Made by a program: the position numbers and the translations under genes | Notes under the pieces: model-generated | Seen by the model: the letters and a program-made list of their open reading frames with translations, nothing else | Told to the model about the DNA's origin: nothing | Database searches by the model: none | In this document: one piece after another, positions 55,912-64,000 of the stretch | Numbering within the stretch: position 1 is the first letter of the stretch | Layout of the letters: each line of letters opens with the position of its first letter | Source of the DNA: Perkinsus marinus ATCC 50983 | Taxonomy: Eukaryota; Perkinsozoa; Perkinsida; Perkinsidae | Direction of reading: 5' to 3' | Length of the DNA stretch: 64,000 nt | NCBI RefSeq assembly: GCF_000006405.1 | Contig: NW_003211409.1 | Span: 657,901 to 721,900 of the forward strand

Positions 55912-57899
55912 ACGCAGTTAATCACTTCACAGGGTTTCGCTAGGTTCCCCGATTCCCTCATCATTCCATCAGCTTTTGAGTGGCCTTTGGAGCTCTGTCT
56001 TGTCGTCCAGCCTGGGCCGGTAGATCCATATCTAGTTTGAACAAGTAGCGAATGTCGACCCCTTAGGGCGTGCCCTTTCCTTCTACCCTTCCATGGTACT
56101 GTGGTGCCCAAGATCGTACCAAGAAGGTGGCAGCATCGAAAAGTGGTAGTAGTCCGAAGCAGTCTGGAAAGAGTGAGGCTAGGATAGTGGGGGAGCCCTT
56201 GAAGGTGTTGGAGGTCGATCTAAGAGGCGACTGTATTGAAGGCATTCAGATATCATACAAAGATGCTGGCCGGGGTGGGCATATGGTAGATCGCTGGGTG
56301 CAGTTTACACACGAAAACAGACTCCTCGAGGTAGTGGTAGTGCATCCAAGGTTGCCCAGCTAAAGATTCAAAACAGGTCCGCATACAGTACAGTGTGTGT
56401 AAGGCTTGGGATATCCTTACTGACGCCATAAGGCCTGACGAGGCCAGCAAACCTGCTATAGGCCAGATTATCAAGATGGTTAATAACCCAGCTGGGGTAG
56501 TAATAGATGCAGAAGTGACAGGATGAAGAGGTGCCCTCTAGGTCCTGCCCTATGCCCTCTATCACGTCGCCTCGGTCGCCAATAGCGATAAGACTGCCTT
56601 GATTCTCATGCATGCTATGGATTATACTGCTACGCTCCGCTTTTTTGCCCGACTGTCGGAACAGGAGGTAATAATGATGCTCTTATTACCGGCTCCATCC
56701 GGAGCTTTCTGGGAATTCTCATCAAGAACCGTGTAACGACCAGTATGGGAAAATATGCATATGCTCAACTACATGTATCGATGGCAGTATGGAAATTTTG
56801 AGGAAATATTGTTGGTTTCTGAAAATCTTTCATTCGTCGATGAGGAAACTACTCCTCAGCTGTATAGAGCGAACATATATCCCACCATATGCTATCGTAG
56901 TCCAAGAGTATACGGAAGGCGTATGTGTCAGGTCTTTCGAGTGTCAGCTGGAGATCGTCCAGTGCGAAAATTGCTGTACTTATTCAGCAACATCGGCTGC
57001 TTTCTGAGGGCCTTCGTGACAGTGTATAGGCGCAAACAGCTGAAGGAGCATCTCAGCCATATACAGTCTCAAATTCGTGATCTGGCTGTAGATGGAGGGG
57101 TAATACTCGTAGTAATTTTGTGGCGCGCGAAAATATCATCAAGCATTCATTTGATTCAGAAACTATCTCGGCAACAGCGACTCAATCGACTGCAGACTAT
57201 CCTCAACCGTCTACTGGAGGCCTTAGTTGACTTCACTACCACTCAGCTACCACAACACTTTTTCCACGACTTGGACGATGCCTGTCGGCCCAATTTCAGC
57301 AACAGCAATCTCGTTATTGGAGGGGTCCTCTGCGTCCACGTCTGCTCGGTAATAGTCCACCCTTCTACTACCAGTGTCGGGTCATCCTCTTTGTAGGCTG
57401 TATTAGCGATGCCTCGACAGTTGGAGTTCATAGGGAAGGATGACCCAATCAGTCCAGTGGCCTCGGGGATCTGGCTGGCTCTACTCCGAGCCACATTCTT
57501 GTTCTATTTGATGGTAGTTGCATATTCAAGCTTCGCTCCGCCTTGAAATAGGATACTTTTCAGCTCAGCGAGCAAGTCGACCCAGCCAGGATTTCTGAGT
57601 TCGTCCCGGATGAAATATACACTCTTGTTCGTGGTGTTGGCTTCGATGTGGGCTACCTCTTACCGGGTTTCTTATCAATCATCACTCTGGCTCAGGTCCG
57701 AGCAAAAGCCAACATTCAGTTCCAAATGCGCATTCTTCAGTCGAGGGGTTTGCAGCCTCCAGCTAAATCCGATAGTGCCCTGGAGAGCTCAGCAGCAGCT
57801 GAGATGCGCATGCCTGAGAAAGCAGGGGCTCTATTGAGGGATATGCTCAGCGAGAAGTTATATGACGTCACTAAGATCATACACAATCGTCCCGAGTGA
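55491..57899 (+). CDS. Unidentified multi-exon gene, weakly PEX11-like
   Basis: Coding exons run from ATG 55491 (MAESPQGGTAGGKTLDKGSH) to TGA at 57897-57899. The N-terminal part is low complexity (AAAAAASGRPSGGSL, KKVAASKSGSSPKQSGKSEA). The middle reads ILTDAIRPDEASKPAIGQII, VLPYALYHVASVANSDKTAL, LILMHAMDYTATLRFFARLS, then GCFLRAFVTVYRRKQLKEHL and RQQRLNRLQTILNRLLEALV. The C-terminal exons give ISPVASGIWLALLRATFLFY and FVPDEIYTLVRGVGFDVGYL with a hydrophobic segment. The pattern of amphipathic helices with Arg/Lys-rich turns recalls peroxisomal PEX11, but the match is weak. It may be two genes. Introns contain an AGT repeat (55876), a degenerate hAT-like repeat (56750) and a TGGCGCG motif (57112). 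Confidence 0.45.
55876..55910. repeat. (GTA)n microsatellite at a probable splice donor
   Basis: Around eleven GTA triplets follow GAGAGCAG directly, so the repeat itself starts with the GT of the donor. Confidence 0.8.
56745..56895. repeat. Repeat related to the hAT-like miniature family
   Basis: CAGTATGGGAAAATATGCAT at the left and GCGAACATATATCCCACC at the right match the repeat at 34200-34340 and less closely the CAGTGTTGG family. It lies in an intron of the gene at 55491. Confidence 0.45.
57112..57134 (+). repeat. TGGCGCGCG palindromic motif inside a short intron
   Basis: TAATTTTGTGGCGCGCGAAAAT lies about 12 nt after a donor at 57100. Confidence 0.6.
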
Positions 57900-58432
57900 G
57901 CTATTGGGCCTAGCTGGGTGGAAAGGTGGCACCGATGGTGGATCAGGTTCATACCACAAGGGTTCAGTGTAAGGGAATTGATGCTGCAATTGGCCAGCTG
58001 TGTGAAGGCTCGTAAACCAGAGGGGAGTGTCAAGGCTAGGGCTGCCAAGACTAAGCCGAGCTCTACTCCTATCCATCCACCAGAGAGCGATATTGTAATG
58101 ATTACAGTAGATGTGTTAGTCTACTAGTCTGAGGATTTATAATGGAAACAATTCTACAGCAAAAATTCGAATACAGCAGTCGTCAAATGAACGGCTTCTT
58201 TTGAATATGAAATTTGCTCGAAATCGAAAATTTCCGTTCCGGGCGGCACTGAGGGACTCGAGTACTCGGTGTTATCTCATTTATCCTGATAGCAATTATA
58301 TTGGTGGGATTCTTGTATCACGATTTGAGGATGAGAAAAATTGATGCTGTAATAGTTGCATAAACTCTTGCCATCGTTACTGTTCATCATCTACCAGTTT
58401 GTATACTTCGTCATCATCACCTGCAGGTTCAA

Positions 58433-60035
58433 GTGACGCCCAACGGTGTATGTGATCGTTCGAGTATAGGCTCATTCGCATCGATAGTTGCCCGGGTAGA
58501 GCCTCTCTTTCAACGCTCTCTTCAGTGGAGCAAACGCGACCTTATCGAGAACAACATCATGCAAGGCATCAGCATCGTAAGCTGCCTACTGTAATAGTCG
58601 CGCCGTCTCTCAACGGCTATTCAGGTGAGGCGTACTGCCAAGCCTTTGGAGGCCCTTCTCGTTAAGCGAAAACCGTTGTCTCAAATGATAGCAGAGGGCC
58701 GTCTCCCAAAGGACTATATTGACCAAGTATGAAATAGTCTTTTCTTCTGTCGGTCATTCGCCTTCTCTTCAGCTCTTTCCCGATAACCCTACAGCTGCTC
58801 CTCAAGCACTGCCATCTTCTCCTCTTCGTAGACGCTCTAATTCTACGAGCGAGAATAGGTAGTCACACTTGATAGGTTTATCCCTACTGTCCTTCAGTCC
58901 TGGTGCCCGGAGTGGTCGTTTCCGCCGTAAGTCGACCTCCTCGCTGAGCAGCAGTGACCAGAAGGCTGACCGAAAGGATCACTCCATCCCAACGCCGAAT
59001 GGTGGTGCTCCTAACACGTTGCCGCCCACTAGCGCCTCTAAGTCGCGTAATATTTGTGTTGGTGGAATTATATTCATGAGTTCTCTCAGCCGCTCCGGTG
59101 GCGGTCTCTACGAAGGGGCCAATAACCAATACCGGGCCGAGCCGTGTGGCAACTGAGGAGGAGAAGCCGACCCAGCCTGTTGGTGGCCAGACTGTGGCGG
59201 CGGTATCGAAGACGATGGAGCAAGCATCGAAAGCTATCGTAACCCCAGCTACTCGTTCTCAAGGACCACAACCCAAAAGAGGTAGGCTTGTCCAGGATAG
59301 TGTGTAACTTCTTGGTAGACTTCTTTTAATCAGTCCCATCGCCACCTCCATCACCGAGTAGTGGGACGACACCTCTTCCTGACTTGCCTGAGGACTATCG
59401 TCAATACACTGGAGGCAGTAACACTCCCGTGCAACGAGGAGCCTTTACGCCCCAGAAGGCTGTGGCCACGCCATTCCTGCAGCTTCTCGATGCCTTTTGC
59501 AAGAGGGTTTGTGGCAGTACCACATCTGTTGAAGGACAACACCAAGCTGGATGCCATACTGGAACTATTCACTATTTCCATCAGTATGCTTGTCATCGAG
59601 AATTGGCGTTTTCAGCTGTCCTTGTCCAGGTACCATTTGCATCAGTATCATCGTTCGGTCCACCACAACGCACCACAGGTTGTCCAGCTGACTAACCCAG
59701 CTCCGCCAGGTGAGGCCATCCGACACTCGGGGGTTGGTTAGAAGTCATCACAGGTACGATCTACTCACGGTCGCCCTCGCCGGGCCAAGCTGCCTTCTCG
59801 GGGCCACCTGTGTCCCATGGGCTGCGCAAAAGTCCTTCTGGCAGCTTATTGACAGAATCCTCCAGTCAAGGGCAGGGCTCGACCACACAGCAACAACAAC
59901 AACAAGGCCAACAACAACAACGTGCGCAGAGACAAGGTAAAGGTTGATGATGCCAATGTCATCAGAATCGGGTTCATCTCAGGCCAGCAGAAGGCTCCCG
60001 GTGCCCACATTCGACAGAAGAAACGGAGGCACTGA
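58433..60035 (+). CDS. Unidentified Ser/Pro-rich protein with RPEL-like repeats
   Basis: Exons read IVARVEPLFQRSLQWSKRDL, IENNIMQGI, then KPLEALLVKRKPLSQMIAEG, RLPKDYIDQ. Both resemble the RPEL actin-binding repeat (L..Rp...eLie..Ii), which would make this a candidate G-actin-binding protein; this is a weak match. The rest is low complexity: RFRRKSTSSLSSSDQKADRK, PVGGQTVAAVSKTMEQASKA, RSPSPGQAAFSGPPVSHG, then a Gln-rich run and GFISGQQKAPGAHIRQKKRR before TGA at 60033-60035. The true first exon lies upstream of 58433 and was not found; a candidate ATG is at 58143. Start and family are uncertain. Confidence 0.45.
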
Positions 60036-60632
60036 ATTTCTTCAATCATTGACTGTATTTGAGTTCAAAGAGTTATACTGAACTGGGGAGTCTAGAGTAC
60101 CGAAATCCTAAACCTTATGAAAACTGGATCATCAAGCTCACAGCCATGAAAGTATTGGAGCATATAGAGATAGCTGTACGGATGGGTATAAGCATGCACT
60201 ACCACGCAAAACCTTATGCAACAGGAGGATGGGTTTTCCGTCCTCTGGTGGTTTCATTTACATTTGTTCAGATAATGTGTTTACTAACGGATACAATTTG
60301 CACAAACGTTTGTCCATCGACTCCACAAATCCTGGCTATGATTGAGTCATCTCCTGTGGGCCAAAGTATATGTCTCCACTCCTGCCATTTTGGAATGAAA
60401 GCTTTCACTATCGGCCTTGAGGCATATCCTTGCGCCTTAGACATTCGACTTTACAACCTCTAGTCGCTCCAGCAAAAGTGTGTTTTCTTGTAGACACGTA
60501 ATCCTAATGTCGATATTTATGTGACTATCTCATGTTACTGCTACCAATACTTCTACTATAACAACGCTAGACACTGCTGCCAGTTACTGTCGAGAAACTA
60601 GCTGTTTATTAAGCAAGACAACACGCAGAGCA
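60036..60632. other. Intergenic stretch between convergent genes
   Basis: A frame of about 134 codons is open on the plus strand (60059-60463) but lacks an ATG at its start and shows no domain, so it is not called. It is the 3' flank of both neighbours. Confidence 0.35.
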
Positions 60633-63063
60633 TTAAAGCTCCCTCTCCTCCGCAACAGCTGGTGCCTCTTCCCCAGGATACAGCCAACACACAGGGTTCT
60701 TCTTTAGACTCGTCACGTCCATCTTGTGACCGAAGAGCTCTCGAATGTTACCGATACCGTATTGGATCATGGTGGGCCGTTCGACCGAAAGACCCCAAGC
60801 GATCACCGATACATCCTCAGGGATGCCCTGAAAACAATTTTCGACTTACCCGGAGTGTTCACAAGGGGCCTACCATAGGTCGGACCATCTCCGGTCGGAA
60901 GATACCAGAATTGCCTATTTCCACCCACTTGTCCAGCATTGGGTGGAAGGCGAATATTTCCATGCTGGGCTCAGTGTAAGGATTATACGCAGGCTTGAAA
61001 CGGAGATCAGTGAGGCCCATACGTCGGAAGAACTCCCGGATGACCTTCACGACAGGGGGTCACAGATAGGAAGAGATGGCGAGCATTTCCTTACTCCGAT
61101 CAAATTGCCGAGAGTGAGGTTACGGTCAGCTACGAAGCCCTCCACTTGGTGGAACTCAGCGAGATGAGTCGCATCGAGAGTCTCATTACGAAAAACACGA
61201 TCAATAGAGAAACACTTCTTTGGCCTGAGGAAGACATATTAGGAAAACGACGTTCAGAAAGCTGCTTACTTGAAGACACCAGTACGGATATAGTCCTGTC
61301 CCATCTCGTAGAGAACACGGGTGCTAACGGCAGTGGTGTGGGTCCTGAGGAACACGAGTGGCCTTCTATGATCATTCTAGTACCCACCTCAAGATGTTCT
61401 TCCGAGACTCCTCCTCGGACCAGTCATATCGCCATCCAATAGAGCCGTACCCTCCAACCTCGTGCATCTTCCTGAACCGAAGAAGGGCAGTGGACGACGT
61501 AACTATCCCCACCATGATATTACTTCACGTCATTCATGTAGCCCTTGGGGATCCTGTTGGTCGACTCAGGAGAGGTGATAAAGAACCTAAGACAACCTCG
61601 GTGATAAGACACAACCTGCTGCAGAGGTACTTACGTGTCATGGGCGTCCCGAGCGGGGTGCTGCTGGGGTTGGAAAAGGGCATCAAAGTTCCAGAAGGAA
61701 GATTCCAAATAACGGTTAGTAGGCATCTCCTCGAAGCCCATAAGGAGGAGAATATTCCTACAACAGACCAGTGTAAGAAATGAAGATGTGATACATACCT
61801 AATTTCAGTCTTGACCTTAAGAAGGGGATGAAGATGACCACCACCAAGGTCTCGCCCGAGAGCTGTTTTCAGGTTGTAACTGAGGCAACAGCAACAAAAG
61901 ATCAAGGGTCATCCACTTATCGATCAACAACCCTTCAATGCGACATGTATAGCATGAACCCAGGGTATATAGGAGCTTCACCCTAGTGATATGAAAAACA
62001 TATTCCACGACCACTGCATAGCGCGAATTTCGGGTTTTTCACAGAGTGTTACGCCACTCCACGTAGATCGGGTGAAACTCCATTATATCAATAATACACT
62101 ATAGTAGCATATCAATACTGAAACTATATTGATATGAATATACGTATTCACCATATTTTCAAGTGAGGCACTAGGGCATACTGCAGAGGGACCTACGGTT
62201 TGAACTGGACGTCCTTCCACGACTTGTTTTGTATCATCTCCTGAGTGAGCTCTGTCTCCTGCTTGACAATCTCCGTTCTGAAGTTGCTGGTCTTGTCCAC
62301 CTTGAAGCCTGTAGTCTTGCTCAAATGTATCTACTTCCGATATCAACCATAGAATACAACACTCAATGCACTCACCAATTTCCTCTTCTTGAGCATGTCC
62401 ATATCGCCTTTCGTGAGGGAGCTGGCCTCGCCCTTGCCCACCTATCACGACGGCACTCATTCCTTAGGCGCGATAGTACAACTACCTTCACCAACAACTC
62501 GGCGACGGTATCCTCTATGGAGTCCTCAGCCTTATCGGAAACTGACACCGCTTTAGTGGCCTTATCCATTGCCAACCAACCGTTCTTCATAGCGGCTCCA
62601 AAGCCGATCTGATCCACCATCACAATGGATCACGACATCATCGTCCTCCCGCTCTACCTTGGCTACGTTCCCGAGAGAAACCATGATGTCCTTCTGTGCA
62701 CATGGACTATGACCCTTGACATACGCTACGACCTATACCACAACTCCTAGAGCACTTCCTAGAAGCCCCTATGTGCCCTACCTGGGCCTCAGGACTGCCA
62801 AGGGCAGCGTACTGCTCTCCCTCCTCCGTGGTGGTCCACTTCTCCTCCTCGAATGGTGTCGTAGTGACGTATTGAATCGACTGAGAAAGCACTGGATGGG
62901 AGTTCCTCTTAGGCATTACTACCTCGAGACTCTTGATAACACCAACGAGCTTAGCATGGTCCCAGCCAGCACTCTGGGCCAATATGATGGAATCCTTGAT
63001 ACCATCACCCTGGTCAATCACAGTGAGAAGCGTTTCCCGAGTAAGAGGTAATCCTGGAGCCAT
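60633..63063 (-). CDS. FARSA: Cytosolic phenylalanyl-tRNA synthetase alpha subunit
   Basis: A multi-exon gene, ATG 63063 ([20 protein letters not shown]) to TAA 60633-60635. PheRS attaches phenylalanine to tRNA-Phe as an alpha2-beta2 tetramer. The N-terminal DNA-binding-like part shows [40 protein letters not shown] and [20 protein letters not shown]. The catalytic core starts [55 protein letters not shown] (class II motif 1). Motif 2 and beyond include [20 protein letters not shown] and [20 protein letters not shown]. Motif 3 reads [21 protein letters not shown], then [16 protein letters not shown]. The C-terminus ends [13 protein letters not shown]. One intron (about 61900-62200) includes a family-2 miniature element. 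Downstream RBBP4-like gene is on the same strand. Confidence 0.95.
61972..62081. mobile_element. Family-2 miniature element (copy d) in a PheRS intron
   Basis: It begins GGAGCTTCACCC and ends GGGTGAAACTCC, a near-perfect terminal inverted repeat, 110 bp. Internal ATGAAAAACATATTCCACGA and GGGTTTTTCACAGAG match the copy at 31421. Confidence 0.75.
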
Positions 63064-63204
63064 ATAGAGGACAGTTGTGAATGGTAATGAAAACCTGGCT
63101 AAGGAATAGGAGGCCTTCCAAACACAACTAGTACGCCCAATACGTTGCCTCGAAACGCGTGATTGACGTTTCAATTCGTTGATGATTATTTTCACATGGG
63201 GAAT

Positions 63205-63745
63205 TCATTCCACGTCAGACATGGCTTCATCATCACCACTATTGGTCTCCTCGTCCTCCTCATCAGTGGACAGGATGCCCTCATTCTGAGGGGCACCCTT
63301 AGCATTAGATCGGCAAGCCGCCGTGGCCTTACCGGCTTCCAGACCTGCACTATGTTGTCCTCAGAAGTGCTAGCTACCAGAGTGGGCTCGAAGGGGTTCC
63401 AACTGATGTCGGTAACTCGAGAGCAATGGCCACCTGAGAGGAAGAAAAGACTCACCTTGAGAAGGACCCAATGGGCACATACCATGGACGAAGACCATCT
63501 CAGGGGGTCCATCCATGTCGCTGCCGTCCTCAATTTCCTCCCCTACTCGGGAGAGGTCCCATACTGTGACTCGACGATCGAGGCCTTAGTAGTGATGGTG
63601 ATGGCCTCAAGGGTGGTGAATATTACCAGCAGACATGATCAAGTGGTCAGTGGTGGGGTTCCACTCTATGTTCAATACGTCCTCCTTATGGCCATGCTCT
63701 AAGGCGTGGACCCTGTAGTAGAAGGACGTCAGGAACAAGCGGGGC

Positions 63746-63824
<79 letters not shown>

Positions 63825-64000
63825 CGTGAAATTAGTCGCATATCCCACAGGCTTACTGTCTTATCACTACCAGCCGTAGCGAGCATCTAAGGTGATCACG
63901 CTGAATCATACGGTGCGGTATGAGATGGCAAGACCCACATTATCATTGTGAGGGGAGAACTGGACGCAGTTACAGTCAGACTCCCCTTCAATAGCCACGA
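63205..64000 (-). CDS. RBBP4/MSI1-type histone-binding WD40 protein (5' end beyond window)
   Basis: This is the 3' part of a gene that continues past the right edge. RBBP4/MSI1 proteins bind histone H4 in CAF-1, HDAC and Polycomb complexes. Exons give DCNCVQFSPHNDNVGLAISY, MLATAGSDKTVSLWDMRLIS, HKEDVLNIEWNPTTDHLIMS, AGLDRRVTVWDLSRVGEEIE, DMDGPPEMVFVHGGHCSRVT and DISWNPFEPTLVASTSEDNI followed by VQVWKP. DRRxxVWDLSRxGEE, GGHxxxxxDxSWNP and SEDNIxQVW are diagnostic of this subfamily against other WD40 proteins. The acidic C-terminal tail (STDEEDEETNSGDDEAMSDV) ends at TGA 63205-63207. An intron holds about 25 AGT triplets (63747-63821). Confidence 0.93.
63747..63821. repeat. (ACT)25 / (AGT)25 microsatellite at a splice donor
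   Basis: About 75 bp of pure ACT triplets. On the coding (minus) strand it reads AAGTAGTAGTAG... directly after the exon end TTTCACGG, so the triplet array begins at or next to the donor GT. Confidence 0.9.

Noticed and set aside
60059-60463. 134-codon open frame between convergent genes
   Set aside because: It does not begin with ATG and shows no family features.
64-63900. CRISPR arrays, rRNA or tRNA genes
   Set aside because: None seen. The tandem arrays (103 bp, 49 bp) have no unique spacers, and no tRNA cloverleaf or rRNA stretch was recognised by eye.

Overview
This window looks like nuclear DNA of an alveolate protist, most likely Perkinsus (Perkinsozoa). That assignment is an inference from three things: an alveolin gene carrying the inner-membrane-complex repeat, very dense introns of about 42-60 nt, and families of single-exon amino-acid transporters and Cys-rich secreted proteins. 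I could not run a database search. Most genes are broken into many small exons, so the models were built by joining open frames across GT-AG (once GC-AG) introns and checking phase. There is one assembly gap of 100 N at 20176-20275.

Genes lie in long one-strand blocks. From 0.5 to 27.8 kb every recognised gene is on the minus strand: a GNAT acetyltransferase, a decayed hAT transposase (the only plus-strand item), eIF2-gamma, PNO1, an FHA/RRM/RS protein, an OPR/RAP-like organellar RNA-binding protein, two unidentified genes, ribosomal protein eL39, three paralogous Cys-rich surface proteins and BOP1. From 28.0 to 40.2 kb the plus strand carries a P4-ATPase flippase, coatomer zeta, an alveolin and amino-acid transporter 1. 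From 40.8 to 48.5 kb the minus strand carries LSM2, an acidic unknown and amino-acid transporters 2 and 3. From 48.6 to 60.0 kb the plus strand carries COX5b, MPP10, deoxyhypusine hydroxylase and two unidentified genes. From 60.6 kb to the right edge the minus strand carries PheRS alpha and an RBBP4/MSI1-type WD40 protein that is cut by the window end. Both divergent switches (27.84/27.99 and 48.50/48.65 kb) leave only about 147 bp between start codons.

Many genes serve ribosome assembly or translation: PNO1, BOP1 and MPP10 (pre-rRNA processing), eL39, eIF2-gamma, DOHH (activates eIF5A) and PheRS alpha. LSM2 and the RS protein act in RNA metabolism. COPZ, the flippase, the transporters and the Cys-rich proteins concern membranes and the cell surface.

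The most unusual content is inside introns. At least three families of short non-autonomous repeats sit almost only there. One is hAT-like, with CAGTG/CACTG ends and near-matching 8-bp target duplications; removing it restores normal-sized introns. A second has GGAGTTTCACCC-type inverted ends. A third is a very short palindrome around TGGCGCGCGAAATT that begins or fills whole introns, like an introner. A 49-bp array fills the largest COPZ intron, and a 103-bp satellite lies at 18.7 kb.
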